In this document: piece after piece, positions 33,091-42,228 of the stretch
Layout of the letters: every line of letters begins with the position of its first letter
Numbering within the stretch: position 1 is the first letter of the stretch
Assembly (NCBI GenBank): GCA_024867545.1
Contig: JANFNE010000017.1
Coordinates: 397,001-461,000, forward strand
Source: Phytopythium helicoides
Lineage: Eukaryota > Oomycota > Peronosporomycetes > Pythiales > Pythiaceae
Length of the DNA stretch: 64,000 nt
Direction of reading: 5' to 3'
The notes under the pieces: generated by a model
What the model saw: the letters and a program-made list of their open reading frames with translations, nothing else
Told to the model about the DNA's origin: nothing
The model's database searches: none
Program-made: the position numbers and the translations under genes

Positions 33091-33750
33091 GTTGGAGAGG
33101 CTCGGAGGTCGAGTAAAATCTGAAGTGTGAGCCTAGAAGCCAAAACACTTGTGCTAGAAGAGGTGGAGGCGAAGATCAGCTTGGAGGCTAGATAGCGTAT
33201 CACGTGCTGTTGATGCAAGCAGTGGCATCCACTTGTCCTCCGCGCTTCGCAAAACCTCAACTTCGACTGACGTGGCCGATGGCGGCTCAGACACTGGCTT
33301 AGCAACTACCAATACTGGCTTCCATCTCGCTGGAGTGCGTTATCACTTCGGCGGTGCAAACTTGGTGTTGACAACTCGATCATTGGATTCCAAGGGATTG
33401 TTACAAAGGGCTTAACACCATGTGAACGAGTCCGAAGATCTCGATGGGTGCTACGTGCTTCATGAATCGCGTGCGGTAAAGAAGTTGCCACTCTGGCTCC
33501 CACTTGACAAAGTTGAAGGGCTAATCGGCTTTCTTGGAATCACAAACGTGCGAGTATCCAAGGCGACACGTGCCACAGCGAGACCTTCGAGCCTGCAGCG
33601 CTCATAGGATAAGAATAAGAATCCTGGTGGCGAGAAGCTCGAATGGGTTCGCCCTCGCATTACTTGAACCTTTGATCCTATTGCTCTACTGACGCACAGT
33701 TGCCTGATCGGCAGTTATAACTTCGCTTGCCTGGCGATTTTCAGACTAAA
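33091..33750. other. Intergenic, nothing recognised
   Basis: 660 bp between the old yellow enzyme start and the acetyltransferase stop. Frames of about 60 codons on both strands have no recognisable domain. It should include the promoter of the old yellow enzyme. Confidence 0.45.
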
Positions 33751-34681
33751 TCACAGCACGAGCTCCATCCAGAGCGCGTCTCGGCCCTCTCGGTAGTAAT
33801 CCTTGCGTGTGGCCAGCACCTCGAAGCCCTCCGACTCGTACAGCGCGCGAGCTGGTCGGCGATCGACGTCCACGAGCAGATGGAGCTTCTTGCACCTGCA
33901 GAGTCAGCCGCAACGATATATCACGCCCATACCACCCCGACGCGTTTGCCCACAAGAGCGAACCTCTTGGATCGCAGCGCGTCCATCGCGGCTCGTAGCA
34001 GCCAGCGGCCGAGTCCCTGGCGTCGCTCGCTCTCGGCGACTGCAAGCTTGTCGATCATCCCTTCGGCCTAGAGGAAAAGGAGGAGAATAGGAAAACGAAA
34101 AAGAGAATCCTTGCAGCGTTCGAGATTTGCGTCTCGCTCAAAGCGACGTACGCCCAGTCTGCGGTAGAGCACGTAGCCGCCGACAACTGACTCGCGCTGT
34201 CTTACAGCAAGTATCATGGTCGTGTTCCTGCAAAAAGGCGTCGTGCAATAGTCGCCGTTACGAGAACGGCGCGATCATCCCGTCGTGACAACCAATGAGC
34301 CACGCACGCCTTGGCCGCCTCCTCGAGCAGTCCGTCTCCCCAGCTCTCGTTCTTGGGGAAGATCCTGCATGAGCAACCAGCGAGAGAGGCGGAGCGTGTG
34401 AAGTGTAAGCACAGAGTTGCACCGCCGCGCACGTTTGGCATGAACAGCACGCGAACATTAGCTCCATGGCGAATGGCGCGTGGTGAATGGCGAGAGCCAC
34501 GCGCGACTCAGCATTAGCCCGCCATCCACCACCTGCCAGAGCCAAGCTCGGAGCACGAAAGAAACCTACTGTACGCACATATGCAGTTCACGTACTTGCG
34601 CTCTAGCCGCACTGCTCCATCGAGCAGCGCCGCGCTGGTCTTCTTGCGCGCTGCGACCTCGAGTCTCCAGCCATCGGACAT
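33751..34681 (-). CDS. GNAT-family N-acetyltransferase
   Basis: Acetyl-CoA-dependent acetyltransferase of about 190 residues assembled from four exons. Exon 1 is MSDGWRLEVAARKKTS...LERK. Exon 2 begins IFPKNESWGDGLLEEA and continues to MILAVRQRESVVGGYVLYRRLG; a short stretch near 34228-34262 is ambiguous and could be a 34-base intron. Exon 3 has the acetyl-CoA pyrophosphate loop RRQGLGRWLLRAAM preceded by GMIDKLAVAESE. Exon 4 has CKKLHLLVDVDRRPARALYESEGFEVL, the usual end of the fold, and ends WMELVL. The intron between exons 3 and 4 runs GTTCGCTC...CTGCAG. Acetyl acceptor unknown. The kinase gene ends only about 45 bp upstream, on the same strand. Confidence 0.82.
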
Positions 34682-34726
34682 ATTCGCCCTTGTGAAAGCG
34701 TTTGCATACTCAGCTCAAGACGTTTT

Positions 34727-35773
34727 CTAATATATTGTACTGTACGCTCCAACGCCAACACATGCAGGACGAGATGGGCTCGCGACGACGGTGACGGCCA
34801 TCGCTTCACGCCTCGCCCAACCGCTGGCGCAGCGGCCAGCGAGCGCCGGGTGGCGTTGCATGTCCAGCGCCGAGATCCGCTGCTGCGGGTCGATGGCGAG
34901 CATCCGCGCCACCAGGTCCTGCGTGGCTGGCGAGATGCAGCCGTCGAGCCCCCAGGCCTGGAACACCGACTTGATGCCGCGGCTCAGCACGTAGCGGAAG
35001 CCCGAGTCGCTGGTCACGGCGGCGTCGAACGGCGGCGACGACGTCAGCAGGATGAACAGCGCGATGCCCATGGACCACACGTCGGCGGCCTTGGGGTCGT
35101 ACGGCTGGCCCAGCGCCACCTCCGGCGCCATGTAGTAGTGCTTGCCCACGCTCTCGCAGCACTCGAAGCGCTCGCCGGTCGGCGGCCCTTGCACGCACAG
35201 CCCAAAGTCGGCGATGACCGCGCGTCCGTCCTGCAGCAGGATGTTCTCGAGGCTCAGGTCGCGGTGCGCCACGCCGATCGAGTGCAGGAACGCCACGCCC
35301 GCGGCCACGTCGGCAAAGTACGCGAGTGCCGAGTCCTCGTCGAGCCGCTTAGCCAGGCACGAGGGCCTGCTCCCTTGCTGGTTGCCCGCGCCGCCGGCGT
35401 CCTCACACTCGTCGTCCTCGCTCGCCGAGCGGAGGATGCACGCGTCGTAGAGGTCGCCGCCGTCGCAAAAGTCCATGACGATGTGCAGCGTCGCGCCGCC
35501 GGGCGACACGAGGCACTCGCGCAGCGCCACGACGTTCGGGTGCCCGCCCAGCGCCGCTACACGCTCCAGCACGTCCACCTCGCGCAGCACGTTCTCGTGC
35601 ACAGGCACGTCGCTGCCGGCGAGCTCTCCGCCCCTCGCCTGGCGCCGCACCGCCAGCGCCAGCTCCACCGTCTTGACCGCCACGCGCTCGCCCGTCACGC
35701 GGTCGCGAGCCAGCAGCACCTCGCCGAAGATGGCCGAGCGCAGCACCGCGAGCGTCTCGAGCCGCGCCGTCAT
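34727..35773 (-). CDS. Serine/threonine protein kinase with atypical glycine loop
   Basis: Single-exon kinase of about 348 residues. Visible subdomains: VAVKTVEL with the ATP-binding Lys, HIVMDFCDGGDLYD hinge, catalytic loop HRDLSLENIL, DFG in VIADFGLCVQ, activation-segment end YYMAPEVALGQPYDPKAADVWSMG, and RMLAIDPQQRISALDM. The Ser-Leu in HRDLSLEN instead of Lys-Pro is common in oomycete kinases. The glycine-rich loop is abnormal: LRSAIFGEVLLA lacks the first two glycines. I chose the ATG at 35773 because it directly precedes the kinase fold; an upstream in-frame ATG would add about 35 residues. CAMK-like by general layout. Substrates and regulation unknown. Confidence 0.88.
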   Translation of the reverse strand: MTARLETLAVLRSAIFGEVLLARDRVTGERVAVKTVELALAVRRQARGGELAGSDVPVHENVLREVDVLERVAALGGHPNVVALRECLVSPGGATLHIVMDFCDGGDLYDACILRSASEDDECEDAGGAGNQQGSRPSCLAKRLDEDSALAYFADVAAGVAFLHSIGVAHRDLSLENILLQDGRAVIADFGLCVQGPPTGERFECCESVGKHYYMAPEVALGQPYDPKAADVWSMGIALFILLTSSPPFDAAVTSDSGFRYVLSRGIKSVFQAWGLDGCISPATQDLVARMLAIDPQQRISALDMQRHPALAGRCASGWARREAMAVTVVASPSRPACVGVGAYSTIY

Positions 35774-36433
35774 GCTCCAAGCCGCGTCCTTTCTCCGAGG
35801 TTGCCCCAGCGAGGTTGAAGTGCGCGCGACGAGTCGGTTTGACGAATGACGGACTCGCAGCCCGCCTGGTCGTCGCAAAGCTACTCTGGGATGCGCAAAT
35901 GGGGAGGGAGGCGTCTGCGGCGGCTAAATGTTCGACGGCGGCGCTCCATCGAGACGCATACATTTGGCAAGTGGGTGGATACCTGACCAGCACTGCCAGA
36001 GGCGCAACAAAAAGGGAGCCGAGAGGCGTCCAACTTCGATCATCCGGGGCTTTTGTCCACGACGCTTGCTCGCGGGTCAAGGAAATCATGACTCTGCATT
36101 ACATCGCGCCGAGACTGAAGCCGACGGCCGGCTGGGCCGGATCCTCACGCCAAGATACAATTTCCTCCCGCTGGGGATCCTTTGGAGTCATTTTGCGGTG
36201 GGACGACGTGCATGCATGCATCATCGACAAAAAATGGGGGAAGCTAAACTTCAACGTTGTTGGCAAGCTTGGGATGTGTCAGCCCAAACGAACGTGAAGT
36301 GCTAGGTGTTGGCTGCCGCGGTCGTCCACAAAGACAGCTATCATCCCACAAATACGCGACTGCAAAGGCGGCACGCCCACCCAGCACGCAATTCCACGAA
36401 CAACAAGCCCACCCGACCAAGCTTTTTTATTCC
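35774..36433. other. Intergenic, nothing recognised
   Basis: 660 bp between the kinase start and the selenophosphate synthetase stop, both on the minus strand. An open frame of 160 codons on the plus strand has no domain and overlaps the kinase leader. It probably contains the kinase promoter. Confidence 0.4.
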
Positions 36434-37759
36434 TTAGTCCTCGGCCGTGATCTCAATGATCGTCGGGTTCTCCACGATGCGAGCGTCCTTCTGGCCGGGC
36501 ACGACGCGGCCGACGACCCACGCAGGCTTGCCGTCCAACTCGCGCAGCTCCTTGATGAAGGCGTCGGCGTTCTCGGCCGGGAGGCACAGCAGCAGACCGC
36601 CCGACGTCTCGGCCGCAAATCCATCCAACAACTTGAACGAGTTGCCGATCTTGTTGTTCACGGCGACCATATTCTTGATGATGGGCAGCGTGTGGATCTC
36701 AAAGTCCACGTCACCGCGCTGCGACTTGGCTTGGTTGCGCGCGTGGGCGAGGATGCCAAAGCCCGTGACGTCCGTCGCCGAGTGCGCTCCATACTGTGTT
36801 GTGGATTGGAAGAACGTTAGTCATCGGGCTTTCGCAATGACGACAAGGAGCATCACTGGTGGTAGCACCTTGTGCATGAGGCGCGCAGCGTTCAGGTTGA
36901 GGCGGCTCATGGACTCGGACGCCATCGCGAAGGCATCCTCAGCGTCCGCGACCGTAACAATGTCCTCAATGCGGGCCCAACGCTCGGGCTTCTTCCGCCA
37001 CTGGAATACGTTGACGGCAACCTGGGTTCCCAGCGGCTTGGTCAGGATGATCACATCCCCGGGAATGGCGTTCTCCGGACGGATGATTTGGCTCTCTGCA
37101 TGATGTGTTGAGACCGCGTTAGTTGCTCATCGCGCAAACACCCCTCATCTACAAATACACCCACCGCTACGGACGCTCATGGCGACGCCGCCGACGATCG
37201 GCCAGGGGTTCATGACGGTCTGTCCGCCCGTGACGTTGGTCTGTGCCTGGTGGGCGAGGTCATTGAATCCTCGGATCATCTGCGTGGTGACGACGTCTCT
37301 CTCCTTCTCGGTCATGTCTCGGCACACGCCGAGGATCATGAGCATCGTGTCGACCTCGGTCACGCCCATGGCGTAGGCGTCCGAGAGCACGTTGGCGCAC
37401 GCGATCTTGCCCTGCACGTACGGGTCCTCGACGGACGGGAAGAAGAAGTCGGTGGTGGACACCAGGTACAGATCCTTGCCGTGCGAGATCTTGACCACGC
37501 TCGAGTCCATGCCGGGCGTCTCGTTGGGCTTGAGGTCGTTCGACAAGTCGTCCAGGTATCCGAGCAGCTTGGCCTGCGGCAGCTTGCACCCGCAGCCCTT
37601 GAGCGCGCTGAAGTTGGTGAGCACGAACGACTCGTCCAGCCCCAGGTCCACGGGGTTGAACGCTCCCGGGTGCGAGCTACGGGCGGCCGCTGGAGCCGCT
37701 GGGGGCGACGCGAACTCACGCGCGATGATCTCCTTGGTGTGCTCGGCGGCGGCTTCCAT
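36434..37759 (-). CDS. Selenophosphate synthetase, cysteine form
   Basis: Makes selenophosphate from selenide and ATP, the selenium donor for selenocysteine. The N-terminal active loop reads FSALKGCGCKLPQAKLLGYL. The position that is selenocysteine in SEPHS2-type enzymes is a TGC Cys here, and the adjacent Lys is kept. Then come DSSVVKIS, DFFFPSVEDPYVQGKIA and NVLSDAYAMGV (metal/ATP site), GGQTVMNPWPIVGGVAMS, VIILTKPLGTQVAVNVFQW, and SATDVTGFGILAHARNQA with AAETSGGLLLCLP. Two introns interrupt it (about 37097-37165 and 36797-36870). The chosen ATG precedes AAAEHTKEIIAREF; the frame is open farther upstream. Divergent from the small B12D-like gene by about 235 bp. Its presence implies selenium use in this organism. 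Confidence 0.92.
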
Positions 37760-37976
37760 GACTTCTTCAGGCTTGAAATGGGGAATGAAAAGATTGGCTT
37801 TTTGACTGGCGAGACGCTGGATTCTGATTGGAGGATATGATGGGCGAGTTTTCGCGAATGAGAGACAGATTACGGCGAGCTTGGCAGCAGCGTCATCGGA
37901 TAATGGGTACACTGGTTGAAGCGGAGGGCGACTGCCATTCACGTTTTCGCTGCACCAGCTCCACGCTCAAGCACAG

Positions 37977-37990
37977 GCTCAATTCTATAT
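37977..37990 (+). promoter_or_regulatory. Initiator-like element before the B12D-like gene
   Basis: GGCTCAATTCTATAT sits immediately before the ATG at 37995 and resembles the oomycete initiator GCTCATTYYN. It would leave a leader of only about 15 bases, so the real start may lie at another initiator-like string near 37934. Confidence 0.35.
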
Positions 37991-37994
37991 CGCT

Positions 37995-38276
37995 ATGGTC
38001 GCTGGACGCACTGCTCGCTCGGCTGCCCAAGTCTGGCTGGGAGAAAAGGCCGCATACCCGATCGTCATCACGTGCTTGGTCGCTTCGAGTTTGGCCGTGG
38101 CCCACGTTTTGCGCATGTCGGCCAAGAGTCCCGATGTGGCGTGGACGAAAGATAGACGCCAAGACCAGTTCCGATACACGGCTGAGGACGGTGCTGACTG
38201 GTCGTCGCAGCGCCACAACCTCGCCACGCTGCACAAGAACGCCATCAACGAGGCCAAGGGGCTCAACAAGGACTGA
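37995..38276 (+). CDS. B12D/NDUFA4-like small mitochondrial membrane protein
   Basis: 93 residues, one exon. The pattern WLGEKAAYPIVITCLVASS, then a single membrane helix, then SAKSPDVAWTKDRR, matches the B12D/MLRQ family: a Tyr-Pro before the helix and an 'N/SPDVxW' box after it. The family contains the NDUFA4 subunit of respiratory complex IV (formerly assigned to complex I). Mitochondrial inner-membrane location follows from the family. The tail is hydrophilic. The frame is intact. Divergent from selenophosphate synthetase. Confidence 0.75.
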   Translation: MVAGRTARSAAQVWLGEKAAYPIVITCLVASSLAVAHVLRMSAKSPDVAWTKDRRQDQFRYTAEDGADWSSQRHNLATLHKNAINEAKGLNKD

Positions 38277-38777
38277 GCAGCTCTCGTTGAAGGAAAAAGG
38301 ATGTACGAAACAAATACAAGCTGCTGAAACGATGAGCCTAGAGGACGTTACTCCAGTACAGTAGTCGTCTTTGTTGTTTGCTCCAACTTGGCTGTGATGT
38401 TGCAATCGCCACGTTGAATCGAGCTACACCAACATCACGAAAAAGTTTGGCTGGATTGGTGCAAGTCCTGGTGATAGATGTTGCGTGCTTGTCCCAACAT
38501 GGTGTTGTCATAATAGACGCGGCACGTGCACGAGATTGCGAATGCACAGTGACAAACCAATGTTGGCGTCGCAGTCAACAAGGGTGGATGGCACTCGGAC
38601 TTTCATTTTTCACAAACATGACATGTAGAAGGCCAAAGCACTGCAACCTTCGGAAGCACGCAGCGAGAAAGCTCAAGGATCGGCACGAACGATAAGCTAT
38701 ACTCTATGATACCACGGCCCTTACAGTGCAAAAACGCTTGAGGCGCAACCAAAGGCTGGATGGGGGCGACTGGGTGT
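38277..38777. other. Convergent 3' intergenic region
   Basis: 500 bp between the B12D-like gene and the stop of the thaumatin-like gene. Short frames only; nothing recognised. Confidence 0.45.
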
Positions 38778-39794
38778 TTACACGCAGTACTTGGTCTTCT
38801 TGGAGCCTGCAGCTGTAGCCGCCGGGGCCTCAGTGGAAGGAGCAGCGGTCTCGACAGCAGGCGTGGTCGGGGCAGGAGTCACGTTGGCCTCGTTGGCCGT
38901 GGAGTCGTCGTACGCGCCGGTGTTGTCCGTCGTGGTGGCGGTCGTAGGAGCGGCAGTCGTGGCTACAGGAGCAGCCGTCGTCTGGACAGGGGCGGCCGTC
39001 GTCTGAACGGGCGTAGCAGTGGTGGCCACGGGCGCTTCCGTCGGCGCCTCCGTTGCAGGGGCCTCCGTAACAGTCGGCGACTCGGTCGTCTGTGAACCGA
39101 CCGATCCAGACGACCCATCCGGGCAGTAGACGAGCTCAAAGTCCGTGTCCAGGTCGCACGCGTGCGTCTTGAGGTCGTCCTGCGGGTACAAGTACGCGTC
39201 GGAGCAGTAGTCGGCGAGGCAATTGAGCTCGCGACAGTTGTCGCCGTTGGTGTTGGAGAGCGGCGTCAAGCGCACAGGCGTGTTGTAGCCAATGCCGGTG
39301 GCCGAGTTGGCCTTGCAGTCGTCAAGCGAAGTGCAGTACTCATGCTGCAGCAACGACAACAACGAGTCAGTGCTCTGCTCGATTCGAGTTGCTGCAGTGT
39401 AAATGCACAAAATAACGTACCCCGGCCGTGAGCTCCGGGGGAATGATGCTGACGTCGTACCAGGCGAGATCGTAGTCGCCGCCGGTGGAGAACTCAACCA
39501 CTGTGCGCAGATATCAGTCAGCATCAAGCAACTCGATCACCAAGGTGTGCGTCTGACCAAGCAGCACTTACGGGTGGCAGACGTGGAGGACCCGTTGCGG
39601 AAGTTGCCCTCGAAGCCCTTGGCGATGGTCTTCTGCGTGGACGCGCCGGCCGCGAGCGTATCGACGCTGTCGGTGTACACGCCGCCCTGGCGGAGGTACA
39701 CGTCGATGCTGGATCCGCAGTTGTTGGTGATGGTGAGCGTGAACGCGTGGGCGTTCGCGGCGACAAGTGCAGCGACAACGGCGGCGCGGAACAT
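38778..39794 (-). CDS. Secreted thaumatin-like protein with Thr/Pro-rich mucin tail
   Basis: Signal peptide MFRAAVVAALVAANAHA, then a thaumatin-fold start FTLTITNNCGSSIDVYLRQG. Exon 2 gives GGDYDLAWYDVSIIPPEL; exon 3 gives HEYCTSLDDCKANSATG, CRELNCLADYCSDAYLYP and a Cys pair near FELVYCPDG. About 100 residues of Thr/Ala/Pro/Val repeats (TEAPVATTATPVQTTAAPVQ) follow, typical of O-glycosylated wall or surface proteins, ending SKKTKYCV. Two introns: one of about 80 bases between TSAT and LVEFS, and one of 72 bases between LTAG and HEYC. It probably sits in the cell wall or extracellular matrix. Fewer Cys than plant thaumatins, so the fold assignment rests on N- and C-terminal patterns. Preceded by a good oomycete initiator. 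Confidence 0.8.
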
Positions 39795-39830
39795 GGTCGA
39801 GAGCAGGAAGCGGCCTGGAGTCGAGCGAGC

Positions 39831-39847
39831 GGATTGATTAATGAGCT
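39831..39847 (-). promoter_or_regulatory. Oomycete initiator element of the thaumatin-like gene
   Basis: On the minus strand the sequence AGCTCATTAATCAATCC matches GCTCATTYYNCAWTTT at about 12-13 positions. It sits about 40 bases upstream of the ATG at 39794, where a transcription start is expected. Confidence 0.6.
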
Positions 39848-41991
39848 AACTGCCAACGGTCGATAACGGCCGGCGCCTTGGTGCCACGGCGAGAGCCGTT
39901 GTTCGAGCGGATGGCATGGACGGGCGGTCGGGCGATCGCCAGCGACCAGATGACGACGGCAAGTGGCGCAGCGCAGCAGGAAAAAGGCGCGGGCGTACGT
40001 ACAATGCGAGCAGCTACGGGCGGGTATCAGGTGCGAGGGCGACAGCCACGAAACCTCCAGCCGCCTGTTTGCGGAGTGAACCGCGGCGCATTTTCGTTGG
40101 CGCTGCGCGCTTCCAGCTGGCGACTCGGAATAGCGCGGGCCTCTACCTACCTGCGCCATACTTGAAGCAAGTATTTTACACCGGACATTCGCCTGATTTA
40201 GGCACCTACGGGTCTGACTACTTTCTGAAGATCGGCAGCGTCCCACGTTGCAGTCCACCCCCGTAGTGTTAGAACAAATCGGCGTGACCGATCCGGATCC
40301 CCCCGAGCAAATTCCAGGAAGCATGGCTGGCGGCCCTCTTGACACCACAGGCGAGCTATAATTACTGCCCGCATTGTCACGGCTGCGGTCGAGCTCGGTA
40401 TTTTGGGCAAGTGCGCATTGACGCTACCGCTGTGGCAATGTATTGGGTGGAAGGAGCAGCTCCTGCGGTCACCACGCGAGTGCTTCTTCCGACTGCGACG
40501 CCACAGTGCGGTGTCGCTCGACGCACAGAGACATTCACCCACGCAAATGTACGCGAGCGCTTCGCAGATTTGACGGTGTGCCATTCGGTTTTGTAGCAGA
40601 AAGGGCTGATACAGCTGCACCTATCGATAGAGACCAGCAGCAAGTGGAGAATCAATTGGGTGGCGACAGACGCAACCATGGGTCTCTCCACACGGCCAAG
40701 GTTGGGTGTGTTTGCACCCGTTACACGGCTGGCAAGTGCCGCCCGCCGGCTGGATTTGTAACTTGACTGCTGCTGACCAGCGCATGTCGATGGAAATTGA
40801 ACTGGTGGTAAGGCTCGCCAGGATAAAATGATAGCGATGCCTTTTCGGTTGGTGCGCCTTTGGGAGTGGAGTAGTTGAAGCAGACTACAAAGGCGGCACT
40901 ATGATAGTTCCCCGGTTTCGAAACGGGCTGTGCTCGCTTTGTAGCTTCGGGAGATCAGATCGGGTTGATCTTTACCCTCATCGGATGTAGCGTTGCGATA
41001 CCGAGAATCCGAGTTAGTTCCAGGAATCTGTGTACAGTACTGCGCCAAGCCAACCGAGATAATCATGGATTGCATTGCTAAAGCTGCAGAAATTTCAAAC
41101 AGCCCAGATGGTATCTGATCGTTTCGAATTGTTGGGTTTCATTCTGCGCTTTTCCATTCAGGATCGCAGTCCAGAAAGCACCGTGTCGAGCATAGCTTGT
41201 AGTAAATACTGGATTTGCACTCGCAATTGAGAGTGCCCACAGAGCCCATTCTATTCGTGTTGTGAGGCTTGTTGCGCCTGAAAACGAACCTTGAGTGTTT
41301 TCCAGAGATAATCTTGTCAAAGATTTCCTTTCGTTTTGGAGTCGCATTGCAGCCTCTTCACCCTCAGTCATTTCAAGGAGCCAAATCTCCGATCAAAAAT
41401 AATGCTTTCATTTTCGTTGCAAGTTGGTCAGTTCTCGGAGTGACATCAAGTGATAGGCGAAAAACAAAACGTCCCAGAGTGCTTTTCGCATTGAAAAAAG
41501 TGGGCGATGCAAAGCTGATCGATTCCAACATCTTTCGTGAGAGCGTTTGGGACAATGGAGAGCAATCAACCGTGATCAAATACGACATCAGAGCCCGGGG
41601 TGTCGTCAGTATGGTCGTCAGTCAAGACGACGCTGTTCATGATTGCGTTCGCCTAGTTTTGATGGCGTTTTCGCTCGGATTCCCGTACACGATGATCTAG
41701 ATGCCTCATTGCTCCAAAGGTGACAGACACAACATGATAGTCCCCGAATACTGGGAAACCGCTGCCTCGTTTTGACGCATTCCCAGCGCAGCCAGCCACA
41801 ATTCAGCGAACATTGACGGTGGAAGTAGTTTTTTGTTGCCGCCATTGCAATTCCAGTCGCCCACAAACTGTCGGAGCGTATCATCGAGGTAACAGATCAT
41901 TTACATCTCAACCGCGCCGTTAGATCGTCCATGCATATCGTGTGTAGCTCTTCATTCGCCACAAAAACTCTTGGTCATCTCGACGTGAGAG
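39848..41991. other. Long spacer, no gene established
   Basis: Over 2 kb without a recognisable product. The first 350 bp are the promoter side of the thaumatin-like gene. A plus-strand frame at 41269-41700 (tail VVSMVVSQDDAVHDCVRLVL) and a plus-strand frame open from about 41830 to the transposon junction (RDIN at 41989-42000) have plausible composition but no domain I know. Sequence from about 41,000 is more AT-rich than the flanking genes. This may be the remnant of a gene or older element. Confidence 0.35.
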
Positions 41992-42000
41992 ACATCAACG

Positions 42001-42042
42001 GGAAAAATTCTTTGCAGGTCAATTCCTGGTCTGGTCAGAATA
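42001..42042 (+). repeat. MULE left terminal inverted repeat
   Basis: Starts GGAAAAATTCTTTGCAGGTC directly after the target duplication. The stretch from 42008 to about 42034 is nearly identical to the reverse complement of the right end, with one substitution (CTGG versus CAGG) and one indel near GAATAG. Confidence 0.85.
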
Positions 42043-42228
42043 GGTCAGGCCTGACCCATCTTTGACCACTATACCGTATCATTTTATCACCTGTCTAAAT
42101 AGATCGAAAACCTCCAATATATAATAATATGAGTGTACCCAATATCCAATTCAGCTTCAACATCAACGTGTTATAGTTCATCAATCGACTCACGAGCAGT
42201 ACACAAGCGACAATATATTATCGCTAAT

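Noticed and set aside
33091..34700. Plus-strand genes over the acetyltransferase region
   Set aside because: The plus-strand frames are Arg/Ser/Pro-rich shadows of minus-strand exons that splice into a recognisable GNAT fold.
37560..37620. Selenocysteine codon in selenophosphate synthetase
   Set aside because: The codon at the active position is TGC (Cys) on the minus strand, not TGA.
40899..40945. tRNA-like CCCCGGTTTCGAAACGGG stem-loop
   Set aside because: The loop is too long for a T-arm and no D-arm, anticodon arm or acceptor pairing could be drawn around it.
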